Of a DNA stretch of 64,000 bases, positions 17,642-27,196 are shown piece by piece; position 1 is the first letter of the stretch, and every line of letters starts with the position of its first letter. Source of the stretch: JACKDX01 sp964640175 (GTDB lineage: Bacteria > Myxococcota_A > Polyangia > Polyangiales > GCA-016699535); the NCBI GenBank assembly GCA_964640175.1, contig CAZXFW010000008.1, positions 62,001 through 126,000 on the forward strand. The letters run 5' to 3'. The position numbers and the translations under genes are program-made. The notes under the pieces were generated by a model. That model was given only the letters and a program-made list of their open reading frames with translations, had not been told where the DNA came from and did not search any database.

Positions 17642-18931
17642 TCACTGCCGTTGCGAAATAGGCACAAAAGGACGCTCGGCATGACCCAAATAAATTTGCC
17701 GAGGCCGAGCAATACGTTGTTCTTCGTCTTCAATCATCTCCTGCCATTGAGCAAGCCATCCCGCTGTACGAGGAATCGCAAACATCACAGGAAACATATC
17801 CATTGGAAGGTTCATCGCTTGGTAAATCAATCCGGAGTAAAAATCCACGTTGGGATAAAGCTTGCGGCCGACAAAATAGTCATCTTGCAAGGCAATTCTC
17901 TCTAACTCCACAGCAATATCAATCAGCGGATTCTTTCCCACAGCGTCAAACACTTCATCTGCAAGTTGCTTGATCACTTTTGCCCGTGGATCGTAGTTCT
18001 TATACACACGGTGGCCAAATCCCATCAATTTCACTTCGCCTGCTTTGACACGCTTGATATGCTCTGACACTTTATCAACAGAGCCGATACTGGTCAGCAT
18101 ACGTACCACTGCTTCGTTGGCACCTCCATGCAACGGACCATACAGCGCCGCACACGCTGCAGCTGTCGCTGAAAACGGATCGACGCGAGATGACCCCACG
18201 CCACGCATGGCACTGGTTGAGCAATTTTGCTCATGATCTGCATGCAGCGTAAAGAGCACGTCGAGCGCACGTTCAATCACTGGATTAGGACGGTAAGTAG
18301 GCTCAGTCATTCGGAAAAGCATGCTGAGAAAATTCCCGGTGTAGCTCAGATTGTTATCTGGATAAACATACGGTAACCCACGCCGATGCCTATAAGCATA
18401 TGCAGCAAGCGTTGTAATCTTTGCGATCAACCGGTGAATCTGTAGGCGTCGTGATTCAGGATCTTTAACGTTCTTAGCATCTGGATAAAACGTTGATAGC
18501 GCACCCACAGTACTGACCAACACTCCCATTGGATGAGCGTCATAGCGAAATCCATCGATAAATTTTCGGATATTCTCATGCACCAGTGTATGACGCGTAA
18601 TATTGTCGACAAAGTCATCCAATTGATTGCGTTTAGGAAGCTCACCTTCAATTAGCATGTACGCAACTTCTAGATACGTAGCCCGTTCCGCAAGTTGATC
18701 AATAGGATACCCTCGATATCGCAGAATTCCTTTTGCACCATCAATATAGGTAATGTTACTGATACACGCCGCTGTATTGAGATACGCCGGATCGTACGTC
18801 ATTAAGCCAAAATCCTCTTCCGAGGTTTTGATTTGCCGAAAATCCATGGCTCGCACTGTGCCCTGGCTGATGGGAATCTCATAGCTTTTCCCGGTGCGAT
18901 TATCCGTAATTGTCAGCGTGTCTTTACTCAT
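17642..18931 (-). CDS. gltA: Citrate synthase
   Basis: This 429-residue protein is a type II (hexameric, Gram-negative-type) citrate synthase condensing oxaloacetate and acetyl-CoA. Motifs include GILRYRGYPIDQLAE, the catalytic His in LHADHEQNCSTSAMR, GPLHGGANEAV, MGFGHRVYKNYDPRA, and the catalytic Asp near NVDFYSGLIYQAM. An AAGGAG site precedes the ATG by five to six bases. The N-terminal beta domain (residues 1-50, with TGKSYEIPI) is present. It leads the small operon with the aldehyde dehydrogenase and amidase and has a good promoter just upstream. Confidence 0.97.
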   Translation of the reverse strand: MSKDTLTITDNRTGKSYEIPISQGTVRAMDFRQIKTSEEDFGLMTYDPAYLNTAACISNITYIDGAKGILRYRGYPIDQLAERATYLEVAYMLIEGELPKRNQLDDFVDNITRHTLVHENIRKFIDGFRYDAHPMGVLVSTVGALSTFYPDAKNVKDPESRRLQIHRLIAKITTLAAYAYRHRRGLPYVYPDNNLSYTGNFLSMLFRMTEPTYRPNPVIERALDVLFTLHADHEQNCSTSAMRGVGSSRVDPFSATAAACAALYGPLHGGANEAVVRMLTSIGSVDKVSEHIKRVKAGEVKLMGFGHRVYKNYDPRAKVIKQLADEVFDAVGKNPLIDIAVELERIALQDDYFVGRKLYPNVDFYSGLIYQAMNLPMDMFPVMFAIPRTAGWLAQWQEMIEDEEQRIARPRQIYLGHAERPFVPISQRQ

Positions 18932-18961
18932 TCTATCTCCTTAAGGAACTACCGGACGGCG

Positions 18962-18991
18962 ATTATACAGGTTTTTACTCAACACTTACAA
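18962..18991 (-). promoter_or_regulatory. gltA promoter
   Basis: On the minus strand TTGTAA (18986-18991), 18 bases, then a perfect TATAAT (18962-18967). Transcription would start near 18954 and give a leader of about 25 bases before the gltA ATG at 18931. Confidence 0.65.
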
Positions 18992-19124
18992 AGCATCTGT
19001 CGGAAATAACGCCGCCCACCTACCTCAGGCCACACGTAAGCACTGTAACCACCAGACAACCTGTCTTAATGCGGGAGGGTCTTGCTTGCAATGCACAGAC
19101 CGAAATACGCTCCCAAAGCCTGTC

Positions 19125-19523
19125 TCAATGAAAAGGCGGTCCGTGTTCAGTGATCGATGAGACGTGTTGTCTATGAAGCTCATCAAGATGTTTATTGAAT
19201 ATCTTTAGATTACGACGGTTCGCTTTCCAGAACATGTCAAAAGCGTCACCGAGAATTGGAACCATCCCAAAGACAACATCAAGCGTGATGTTCCCAAGCA
19301 TGCGTAATATAGCCCGCTTCGGAAATTTCAAACGTATCGCTGCAACTACCATGGTGAGGGATACGAATCCCATTGCCCAGTCTCCAACCACAGGAAGAAC
19401 CAATCCAACCAAACTATCCCATCCATAACGAAAGCGCGTGCCCGGAATACGAAAACCTTCATCCAAAGCCACAGCTAACTTGGAAACTCGTTTAGCTAAA
19501 GCCAACTCCAATGCAGGTGTCAT
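19125..19523 (-). CDS. DUF4112 membrane protein
   Basis: The 132-residue protein matches the DUF4112 family pattern: DEGFRIPGTRFRYGWDSLVGL, a hydrophobic stretch VLPVVGDWAMGFVSLTMVVAAI, then NITLDVVFGMVPILGDAFD. Two hydrophobic segments suggest a small inner-membrane protein. The function of the family is not known to me. It overlaps the murI stop by four bases (ATGA), so it is co-translated with glutamate racemase; this hints at, but does not show, a cell-envelope link. A 193-base gap with the gltA promoter follows. Confidence 0.85.
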   Translation of the reverse strand: MTPALELALAKRVSKLAVALDEGFRIPGTRFRYGWDSLVGLVLPVVGDWAMGFVSLTMVVAAIRLKFPKRAILRMLGNITLDVVFGMVPILGDAFDMFWKANRRNLKIFNKHLDELHRQHVSSITEHGPPFH

Positions 19524-20395
19524 GTAAGATCAACCTGCTTAACGCTGTTAATATGCAGCGTTTCTCCTACAAAGCGTCGCATGAGCTCCTCAAATTGAGT
19601 CGACATGTCGGTCACCTGCACTAAAACACTGCCACGAGATTTAGGTTCCCGCATAAGCCCTCTGGTTTCAAGCAATGTTTTAAGATCTTGGGCGGTAGGA
19701 TTTCCCGCATCAATCACAGGAATAGAGTAGTCCATACTTGCAAGGTAGCGTTCTATTTCCGGGCGCAACACTGGGTAGTGTGTGCACCCGAGTAACAGCA
19801 CATCCATATGATGCGCCAGCATGGGAGCCAGATAACGTTGGATAGATAATTCTGGCACTTCACCATGAATCCATCCTTCCTCTACCAATGGGACCCACAA
19901 GGGTGCAGCGTACGAAAAAACTTCCGCCCGGGTATCTTGTTCTGCGATTGCTCTCACATACGCATTCGATGCAATTGTCCCTGCGGTAGCCACTACCCCA
20001 ATACGTCCTGTCTTGCTTGCTTGTACAGCAGCATTCGCCCCTGGTCGAATGACACCAAGCACAGGCACATCCATGGATACCGATAGCACGTCCAATGCCA
20101 CTGCACTCACCGTGTTGCATGCAACCACGAGACACTTGATGTTCTGTGCTGACAAAAACCGGGCGCAGCTTTGCGCATAACGCATCACCGTACGAGCTGA
20201 ACGTGTTCCATAAGGCACACGTGCTGTATCTCCAAGATACACGATATCTTCGTGCGGAAGAGTGCGTGCAATGGACTTGAGTACGGTAAGCCCTCCGAAC
20301 CCGGAGTCAAACACGCCTATCGGTTGCTCTTTGTATAAACTCGGCACAATGTCTGGGAGATTTATAAACTGCTTTAGTGGTCTCAGCGCTACCAA
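19520..20395 (-). CDS. murI: Glutamate racemase
   Basis: MurI makes D-glutamate for peptidoglycan in the cytoplasm. The protein has the catalytic Asp/Ser region PIGVFDSGFGGLTVL, the first catalytic Cys in VVACNTVSAVAL and the second in LLGCTHYPVL. The start is uncertain: TTG at 20395 gives 291 residues, while GTG at 20347 gives 275, closer to the usual 260-285, and neither has a clear ribosome site. The gene is divergent from a sensor-kinase gene, with about 60 bases between them. Confidence 0.95.
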   Translation of the reverse strand: MVALRPLKQFINLPDIVPSLYKEQPIGVFDSGFGGLTVLKSIARTLPHEDIVYLGDTARVPYGTRSARTVMRYAQSCARFLSAQNIKCLVVACNTVSAVALDVLSVSMDVPVLGVIRPGANAAVQASKTGRIGVVATAGTIASNAYVRAIAEQDTRAEVFSYAAPLWVPLVEEGWIHGEVPELSIQRYLAPMLAHHMDVLLLGCTHYPVLRPEIERYLASMDYSIPVIDAGNPTAQDLKTLLETRGLMREPKSRGSVLVQVTDMSTQFEELMRRFVGETLHINSVKQVDLT

Positions 20396-20456
20396 TGTGG
20401 AATACTATAATTGTTCACGGCAAGCCATGTCGTAACGACTTGATTTTATTGAATAA

Positions 20457-22103
20457 ATGAAATCCACCTCCCCTAACGACCTTGAGCAGTACGCCAAAGC
20501 CCTGCTTGAATTGACACAACAGCTGTCTTCATCAGAAGAGCTACGCACCAGTTTAAGCACCCTGGTACGTCGGATTGCCAGCATCGTACACATGGATCGC
20601 GTTTCGATCGTTGTCGCCCCACACTCTCGTACAGAAGGTTTCGTAGTCGCATCCAGTTCAGATACTACGATTTCCAATCTACCCATTGATCTCACCAAGT
20701 ATCCGGAGATTCTTCATGTTCTCAAACATCATGAAGTGCTCTGTATTGCTAATCCTTCAGATCATCCCATGTTTAAAAAACATAGCGAGCAGTTACGCAA
20801 AGCGGGCATCAAAGGGATTTGTGCGTTGCCAATTTCATGGAAGGAACACCCTTTTGGAGCACTCATTCTTCGCTCATTAGAGAGCACTGCTCTACTTGAT
20901 CCCAATGCTATTGTGTTTTGTCGCACAATAGCCAACGCAACTGCAGTGACTCTACGCAATGCTCGTGTCATGCAGTCCCTGGTAGATCGAACTCGGCGTC
21001 TTACCTATGCGCGTATCGAAACAGAGATGCGTTTAAAGTCCTTGACCGTGTACGCAAATCTTTTTGCATCAGCCGCAGACGGTATGCTTGCTGCAGATAT
21101 CGATGCCAATCTATTGTTTGCAAACCCTAGCGCCCATGAAATCCTTGGGTTACCTGCGGACGATCTTTTTAGCCGAGATCTCCGTACCCTGATTCATTTT
21201 TCTGATTTAGAAAAAATGGAACGCATCTGGAGCGGGTTTGCCACGGGAAACTTCCCTCAAAACGTCGATTTGAAGTTACAAACGCTTCATGGTTCTGCAA
21301 TTATCGTCAATGCTTCTTTTGCACCTTTGCAAGACAGTGAAGGAGCCGTCCTCATATCATTCAGAAACGTCACCAAAGAACGCGAAACAGACCAGGAACT
21401 TATAAAAACCAAAGAATTTTTAGAGTCTCTGATTGACGCCTCCATGGATGCTATCATCGCAACCGATATGTCAGGGACCATCATGTTGTTCAATAAAGGA
21501 GCCGAGCATATCACCGGTTATCAAGCATCCGATGTTGTAGCCAAGGAAAGTATTGCCAAGATATTTCCTTCGGGGACTTTCGAACAAATTCGAGAGCGTT
21601 TGCAATCTCGAGAATTTGGAGGCGTCGGACAGCTCGACAGTATGCGACTTGACATGATGGATCAAACCGGCACGGCTGTTCCGATTTCACTATCAGGCGG
21701 CATCATCTATGAAGACGGTGCGCCCTCTGCCATGTTTGGGATTTATCGTGATCTTCGCGAAAGAGTACACATTGAAGAGCGACTTGCCAAAGCCCAAGAA
21801 CAACTTGAACTCACCGAAAAACAGGTTCTGTTGACGGAGTTAGCAGGAACGGCCGCGCATGAACTTAACCAACCACTGACCAGTATTATGGCCTATGCCC
21901 AATGGCTACAAAAAAACACTCAAACAACCTCTAAACAACGTCATGCTGCAGATACCATTGTATCTCAAGTGGAACGAATCGCAGACATTGTAAAAAAGAT
22001 TGGAAAGATCACAAAATATGAGACCAAATCGTATGTCGGCTCTCAACGCATTCTTGATTTAGAGAAAGCTGTCATGGAGTCCAAACACGAGACAGATCTG
22101 TAA
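20457..22103 (+). CDS. GAF-PAS-PAS sensor with HisKA but no HATPase domain
   Basis: The 548-residue protein has a GAF domain (about 20-175), two PAS domains (about 195-305 and 320-440, the second starting ESLIDASMDAIIATD), a short coiled coil, then a HisKA dimerisation domain whose H-box is TAAHELNQPLTSIM, with His near residue 468. It ends about 80 residues later, and no N, G1, F or G2 box exists in this frame or in the start of the next gene. It therefore should be unable to bind ATP itself. No transmembrane segment is seen, so it is cytosolic. A complete kinase starts 25 bases downstream and may phosphorylate it in trans. Confidence 0.88.
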   Translation: MKSTSPNDLEQYAKALLELTQQLSSSEELRTSLSTLVRRIASIVHMDRVSIVVAPHSRTEGFVVASSSDTTISNLPIDLTKYPEILHVLKHHEVLCIANPSDHPMFKKHSEQLRKAGIKGICALPISWKEHPFGALILRSLESTALLDPNAIVFCRTIANATAVTLRNARVMQSLVDRTRRLTYARIETEMRLKSLTVYANLFASAADGMLAADIDANLLFANPSAHEILGLPADDLFSRDLRTLIHFSDLEKMERIWSGFATGNFPQNVDLKLQTLHGSAIIVNASFAPLQDSEGAVLISFRNVTKERETDQELIKTKEFLESLIDASMDAIIATDMSGTIMLFNKGAEHITGYQASDVVAKESIAKIFPSGTFEQIRERLQSREFGGVGQLDSMRLDMMDQTGTAVPISLSGGIIYEDGAPSAMFGIYRDLRERVHIEERLAKAQEQLELTEKQVLLTELAGTAAHELNQPLTSIMAYAQWLQKNTQTTSKQRHAADTIVSQVERIADIVKKIGKITKYETKSYVGSQRILDLEKAVMESKHETDL

Positions 22104-22128
22104 ACTTTGCTACTTAGAGGAGATTCCC

Positions 22129-23898
22129 TTGCACAAAAGCAAAGAACATCACGCACACATACATCAAGAAAATTCCGCAGATGATGTTGAATCACCAGTG
22201 GCGGCAAGCCGACTAAAACGTCATGAAACACTGTCCTCCCTTTTAATTGATCTTGAGCACTTACGCCGAGAACATATTCTAAATGAAGAGCCCAGTGCTC
22301 TCACCACAACCAGTAACGAGCTTTCTATTCCCCAGCCCCAAGCCATTCTCGATGCGTTAATCGCATTGAATGCCGGAATGGAACCTGAATCCAGCGAGGA
22401 AGATGTCGCACTCCGTTACCTGGACATGCTTAAGAGGTTCCTCCCCCATCGACGCTTTGCCATACGGCTCTGCAATGCCCATGCGTTAACACTGGTATAT
22501 GCGACTGATCCACTGCTACAAGACGCAAAAACTCGTATTTCAATCAGCCATGATGTGGCACACGCATATCACTTGCAGCAGTTTACTACGCCAACATGCA
22601 TGAGCCTTTCATCAAACTATCAGCCCATCTTTGATCTCCGTGCCAGTGGATTTGAAATCCCCCTGATTGTTTCCAGTGGCATTCTGGGTGCATTTACAAC
22701 GGAATACGCTCCGTCTGTGTCTATCGTTCCTGAAGATCAGATGCTGCTTCAAAAGATCGCACAACAACTTGCCAACGATCTCTTAAAAACCCGCCTTTTG
22801 AGAGAGTCTCTCTATCTCAAAAATTACTTAGCCAAACTACTTGAGCATGCCAACGCGCCGATCGTTGTCATTGGGAAGCGCCGAGAAATTCGAGTGGTTA
22901 ATCGATCGTTTGTGACACTCAGTGGGCATACTCGTGAGGAACTACTAAACGCGGAGTTTGCCACATTGTTTCCCGAATCAGAGCAAACGCGTTTATTACC
23001 GGTGTTTATCAATGCGCTGCGTGGCGTTCCCACCACCGGCTTTGAGTTAAAACTCATCAAAAAATCGGGGGGTTTCGCCAGAATATCTCTCAATGTGGCT
23101 TCGGTGCTCAACCCTCGCGGCGAAGTGGAAGGGCTTATTTGCATTGGCAGAGACCTCACCGAACTCCGTCAACTTGAAGAGCAAGTCATCCATGCAGAAA
23201 AGTTAGCAACTCTTGGACAACTCGCAACAGGCGTCGTTCATGAACTTAATAACCCCCTCACCAGCATTTCAGTTTACAGCGAATACTTGCTCAAAAAATC
23301 CATAGAGAAAAACGATGACCCTAAAGACGTGGAAAAACTTAGACGCATCGTCTCAAGTGCCGATCGCATCTTGCGTTTTACCCGCGACCTTGTGGCATAC
23401 GCTCGCCCCTCCACAGCAGAACCTTCTGCGGTATTGCTTCATGAAATTCTAGATCAAGCCATTGTTTTTTGTGAACATATGCTAGTTGACCATGGCGTGC
23501 ACGTAGAACGGCTCTATACTGAAACATCACCACTTGTTTTTGCAATTCCAAGCCAGCTTCATCAAGTGTTCATCAATCTCATCACCAACGCATGCCATGC
23601 AATGCCCGATGACGACGGGCAACTTATTGTGGAAACATGTCTCACGTATGATGGTAATGCATGTGTGCGCATTAAAGATAACGGTACAGGAATCCCTCTA
23701 AACATTCTCCCGAACATCTTTGAGCCATTCTTTACCACAAAAAGTGAAGGCAAAGGGACAGGGCTTGGGCTCTCTATCGTGCGCAACATCGTGGAACAAC
23801 ACAATGGAACGATCACCGCACAACCCAGTCAGACAGGGGGGACGGTGTTCGAAGTGAGATTGCCCGTACGTGAACGACTAAGCGATTTTGCGCTGTAA
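22129..23898 (+). CDS. GAF/PAS hybrid-free sensor histidine kinase
   Basis: This 589-residue protein begins at TTG with GAGGAG upstream. A charged His-rich N-terminus is followed by a GAF-like domain (about 90-225), a PAS domain (about 235-345, APIVVIGKRREIRVVNRSF), HisKA with H-box ATGVVHELNNPLTS, and a full HATPase_c domain: N box NLITNACHAM, G1 IKDNGTGIP, F box FEPFFTTK and G2 GTGLGLSIV. It lacks membrane segments and a receiver. It should autophosphorylate and pass phosphate to an unlinked regulator, and perhaps to the ATPase-less partner encoded just upstream. Confidence 0.92.
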   Translation: MHKSKEHHAHIHQENSADDVESPVAASRLKRHETLSSLLIDLEHLRREHILNEEPSALTTTSNELSIPQPQAILDALIALNAGMEPESSEEDVALRYLDMLKRFLPHRRFAIRLCNAHALTLVYATDPLLQDAKTRISISHDVAHAYHLQQFTTPTCMSLSSNYQPIFDLRASGFEIPLIVSSGILGAFTTEYAPSVSIVPEDQMLLQKIAQQLANDLLKTRLLRESLYLKNYLAKLLEHANAPIVVIGKRREIRVVNRSFVTLSGHTREELLNAEFATLFPESEQTRLLPVFINALRGVPTTGFELKLIKKSGGFARISLNVASVLNPRGEVEGLICIGRDLTELRQLEEQVIHAEKLATLGQLATGVVHELNNPLTSISVYSEYLLKKSIEKNDDPKDVEKLRRIVSSADRILRFTRDLVAYARPSTAEPSAVLLHEILDQAIVFCEHMLVDHGVHVERLYTETSPLVFAIPSQLHQVFINLITNACHAMPDDDGQLIVETCLTYDGNACVRIKDNGTGIPLNILPNIFEPFFTTKSEGKGTGLGLSIVRNIVEQHNGTITAQPSQTGGTVFEVRLPVRERLSDFAL

Positions 23899-23918
23899 AT
23901 TCGATGGGATTTACATAG

Positions 23919-24626
23919 TTATGTGCGATCGCGCGGCACGGGGGAATCTTCTGAACACATCTGGATCGCTGTGTAAATATCGTAGCCGTGTTCGCCGATC
24001 ACCTGTGTCACACAGGGGAAAAATGGCACAATCACAATGCCAAACCCTGTGATTGCTTTGCTAGCCCCTCCTAGCATGCGTAGTACTTTCACGAGTCCCA
24101 CTAAGACTCCTGCCCCCAAAGTCACAGCAATCATTACACCGGCATGCACGTGCTTACCGACCTGCTCAATCGGGTTAGCTCCCGCGGGAAGTGGCACACT
24201 GGGTGCGCCTTCTGCTGCCCAATCCGTAGCAGCCTGCTCGGGACTGTGACCTGGCGCTACAGGAACTAATGCAAACTGATGGTTGGGAAACTTATTCCGA
24301 AATGCTTCGGAACCCAGATACGCATCAACCGCTGCATCCCCAAACCAATCCCGACAGCGCTGCAAGCGTCTCTCATATCCTTTTTCGTACTCCTCTAATG
24401 GAGTATTGCAAATGATAAAATCTGCACCGTCAACCGCGTGATCCACACAAAACTCGACCTCTTGGGGTTCGCTATCGAGCTTCGTCAGACATACCCACCA
24501 CTCGGGGGCATCTTGCGAGGCCTGATCATCGGTTAGGGTATCCTCCGCTTCGGATGCGCATCCTGTAGGCGTTATCAAGCAGCTCAGCACCAACACACCC
24601 GCGATGTAAGGCTTGATTGATCGCAT
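23919..24626 (-). CDS. Unknown lipoprotein with Gly-rich hydrophobic segment
   Basis: I do not recognise this 235-residue protein. The signal YIAGVLVLSCLITPTGC ends in a lipobox. The middle part is acidic with several cysteines (WVCLTKL, VEFCVDH, FIICNTP, QRCRDWFG). Residues around 160-205 are strongly hydrophobic and glycine-rich (HAGVMIAVTLGAGVLVGLVK, then AITGFGIVIVPFFPC), enough for one or two membrane spans or a hydrophobic hairpin. I chose ATG 24626, since a TTG seven codons earlier would lengthen the signal's n-region. It is convergent with the sensor kinase, 20 bases away. Possible roles are an envelope protein or a secreted membrane-active factor; neither is shown. Confidence 0.6.
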   Translation of the reverse strand: MRSIKPYIAGVLVLSCLITPTGCASEAEDTLTDDQASQDAPEWWVCLTKLDSEPQEVEFCVDHAVDGADFIICNTPLEEYEKGYERRLQRCRDWFGDAAVDAYLGSEAFRNKFPNHQFALVPVAPGHSPEQAATDWAAEGAPSVPLPAGANPIEQVGKHVHAGVMIAVTLGAGVLVGLVKVLRMLGGASKAITGFGIVIVPFFPCVTQVIGEHGYDIYTAIQMCSEDSPVPRDRT

Positions 24627-24751
24627 CGACTCAGTGCGAACATGCAAATTGCAAGCCAGCCCCGTGACTCGACTATTCGATTGATCTTACAGCGTATTCT
24701 ACACTCTATCCAAGCCCAGCCATGGAGCCTTTTGACCCCACTCTCTCGACA

Positions 24752-25126
24752 CTAGTAACGCGTTTTGGGTTGAGCTGTGACACTTGACCCCTTTTCGGGA
24801 ACGTCAAAGCGGTATCCTTGCTTAATGCGAAACGCAACACCGTCGTCTGAGTATAGAGTGACATCCACTGCTTGAGGTGTTTGCTCGGCCGGCACCTCTG
24901 CCATAATGGTTTTATCGTTCAAAATTGTCACCGCTGGTGACTTCACGCTTCCAAAATAAACAGTGTACCCCACATCTGTCCGAAAGTTATCTCCAAGAAT
25001 TCTGACGGATTGCTCGGCATCCACCGGACCTCGATTGGGCTCCACCCGTTTGACGAGAGGATCGCCTCCACCCCAACAGGCCACACATCCAATTCCTACG
25101 AACAATAGCACGTAAATTCGCCCCAT
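24752..25126 (-). CDS. IPT/TIG-domain lipoprotein
   Basis: The 124-residue protein has a lipoprotein signal (VLLFVGIGCVAC) and then a single IPT/TIG immunoglobulin-like domain: VKRVEPNRGPVDAEQSVRIL, GDNF, a VYFGS strand, MAEVPAEQ and VDVTLYSDDG. This is a binding or structural module common on myxobacterial envelope proteins. It likely faces the periplasm or cell surface, and no ligand can be named. It is divergent from the pseudo-receiver gene, with only 51 bases between the starts. Confidence 0.75.
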   Translation of the reverse strand: MGRIYVLLFVGIGCVACWGGGDPLVKRVEPNRGPVDAEQSVRILGDNFRTDVGYTVYFGSVKSPAVTILNDKTIMAEVPAEQTPQAVDVTLYSDDGVAFRIKQGYRFDVPEKGSSVTAQPKTRY

Positions 25127-25177
25127 TCCTGCACCCCTTGGGGCAAATTTCTAGCCTAGTTCGCGGCTTGTTACAAT

Positions 25178-27178
25178 ATGCTGTGGGTCTTCCGCTATAC
25201 TGGTGAGGTGGCAGGTGCCAAACTACTCATCGTTGATCCCAGCATCGAGGCAGCAAAGCGCTTATCCGAAGGGTTGCGCAAAGCAGGCTATCAGCCCACG
25301 GTGGTAGAAAATCGCCAAGCCGTATGGGATTACCTGTCACACTCTCGGCCTAATCTTATTTTAAGCGAAATACAGCTTGAAGATATCAACGGCTTTGAAC
25401 TTCTGCGTGAACTTCGACAGCGCGATGAATACGCACACTTACCCTTTGTATTTCTTTCCACAGAATATTCCATAGATTCAAAAATCCACGGACTGGAGCT
25501 ACAGGCAGATGACTACATTCCCAAGTCCGAACATGTCACCGATCTCATTGTACCTATCGAGCATGTGCTTGAGCGCAAGCGTCACGAAAAATTAAAATCA
25601 GATTTTCTGCGTGCAGACGATTCAAGCTCAGGTTCGTTGGAAGAAACCTCAGTGGTTGATTTGTTACAAGCCATCGAGTCTTCCAAAAAATCCGGCGTGC
25701 TCACCTTGAGCACGAAATACTCGCAAGGGGTGCTCTACTTCAGAAATGGCGAAATCGTCGATGCACGTATTGGCAAGCTGCGCGGAATGAACGCCATGCA
25801 ACGCCTTCTTTTATGCGAACAAGGAAGTTACCTTGTGCAATTCCGCCACGTACGCCGACCCAATCGAATCAACCACTCAATCAAAGATCTTGCCGATAAA
25901 GGAACCCAAAAAATCCAAATCTGGCGCGCGCTCGAAACGCAACTGCCGGCATTGGAGTCAGTGCTGAGCATTGATACAGAAGTGCTCGCACATACGCTGG
26001 CCGATCTTCCTGACCACGCCAATGCTACATTGAAATTAATCGATGGCCAGCGTTCGATCATGAAGGTGATTGACGATAGTCCTGATGACCCCATCGAGGT
26101 GTTAAAACTGATAACCCAATTTCATCAAGATAAGTTGGTTCGAACACTCTCACCAAGGTCACCCGCGGCTACTGCTTTCTCCGGAGAAAAAACCTTGGGT
26201 TGGTTCCCTGCAGCGAACTTACCTTCCATGGACGTTCAGCCTACAGCCAAAGACCCAGAAGCCACTCTGTTTCAAGATACCGAGCTTGATGCCCTTACAC
26301 CTTCCGAGGAGCGGATCCCAATTGCAGAGCCAGTGGCTGCCTCCGAACCAGCTCCAACACCAACTCCAAAAGAATCAACTCACACCGACACATCCCCAGA
26401 ACCACCTGCATGGCCCGCACGGCCCAAATCCACTTCGAAACGGCATATTTTCCGCATGCCGTTTCAACTTCCACAACCGCAACCGCAAGAACGGTTGCAC
26501 GCTTCGCCTACAGACAACCCTACAACACCTGCAGAAGTCAGCCCCAACATCATTCCTAAGCGACGATCGCCTTTGTATGTGCTTGCGCTTGTCTGCGTTC
26601 TGATTGGCTTAGGTAGTTGGGCGTGGTCTCAAAGACACACAGACATGCTCCCAGAACAAGGGCATATCACCAACCGATCGTTAGATACGACACCGGCTGC
26701 CCCTACAACACCAATGCCTTCGACACCGATGCCAGAGCCAGAACCGCAACCAAACACTCTTCCTGAGGCACAAGCTCTCGCTGAAAAATCCACGGAACCA
26801 TCACAAGAAGACGAAAAGACTCCTACCGACAATGATGCAGCATATCAAGCGTTGATCAAAGAGGCGAAGCAGATTCAGTACCGCAATATCAACCGTGCTA
26901 TAGAATTGTATTCTCAAGCCATTGCCCTCAATGACAACGATAGCGCAGCATTCAGTGCTTTGGCTCTGCTCTACTACACAAAAAATGACTATGAGCGCAC
27001 TATCGAATTTGCAGCACGTGCTGTGACAATCGATGCTTCGAACGCTGAAGCATGGTTAGCACTGGGTGCAGCCCGCCAAAACAAAGGCGATAAAGCTGGT
27101 TCCCAAGAAGCCTATCGTTTCTGTACAGAACAAGGCAAAGGACCAATGGTCATGGAATGTCGGCGTATGATACGCTGA
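25178..27178 (+). CDS. Pseudo-receiver / DUF4388 / TPR membrane protein
   Basis: This 666-residue protein has a receiver fold (about 14-135), a DUF4388 domain (about 150-245, TSVVDLLQAIESSKKSGVLTL and LYFRNGEIVDAR), a Pro/Glu-rich linker, one transmembrane segment near 466-486 (VLALVCVLIGLGSWAW), another Pro-rich linker and C-terminal TPRs (about 555-655). In the receiver the phosphorylated Asp is replaced by Glu64 (ILSEIQLEDINGFE), though Ser and Lys (PKSE) remain, so it may mimic a permanently phosphorylated state. The first ATG at 25178 is kept; a GTG at 25208 is an alternative. The function is unknown, with signalling from the cytoplasm to a periplasmic TPR domain a possibility. Confidence 0.82.
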   Translation: MLWVFRYTGEVAGAKLLIVDPSIEAAKRLSEGLRKAGYQPTVVENRQAVWDYLSHSRPNLILSEIQLEDINGFELLRELRQRDEYAHLPFVFLSTEYSIDSKIHGLELQADDYIPKSEHVTDLIVPIEHVLERKRHEKLKSDFLRADDSSSGSLEETSVVDLLQAIESSKKSGVLTLSTKYSQGVLYFRNGEIVDARIGKLRGMNAMQRLLLCEQGSYLVQFRHVRRPNRINHSIKDLADKGTQKIQIWRALETQLPALESVLSIDTEVLAHTLADLPDHANATLKLIDGQRSIMKVIDDSPDDPIEVLKLITQFHQDKLVRTLSPRSPAATAFSGEKTLGWFPAANLPSMDVQPTAKDPEATLFQDTELDALTPSEERIPIAEPVAASEPAPTPTPKESTHTDTSPEPPAWPARPKSTSKRHIFRMPFQLPQPQPQERLHASPTDNPTTPAEVSPNIIPKRRSPLYVLALVCVLIGLGSWAWSQRHTDMLPEQGHITNRSLDTTPAAPTTPMPSTPMPEPEPQPNTLPEAQALAEKSTEPSQEDEKTPTDNDAAYQALIKEAKQIQYRNINRAIELYSQAIALNDNDSAAFSALALLYYTKNDYERTIEFAARAVTIDASNAEAWLALGAARQNKGDKAGSQEAYRFCTEQGKGPMVMECRRMIR

Positions 27179-27196
27179 GCGCCCTGAGGTAACGAA

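Noticed and set aside
22080..22140. Frameshift that removed the HATPase domain from the first kinase
   Set aside because: The following frame opens with its own ribosome site and an unrelated N-terminus, and no HATPase motifs appear in other frames near the stop.
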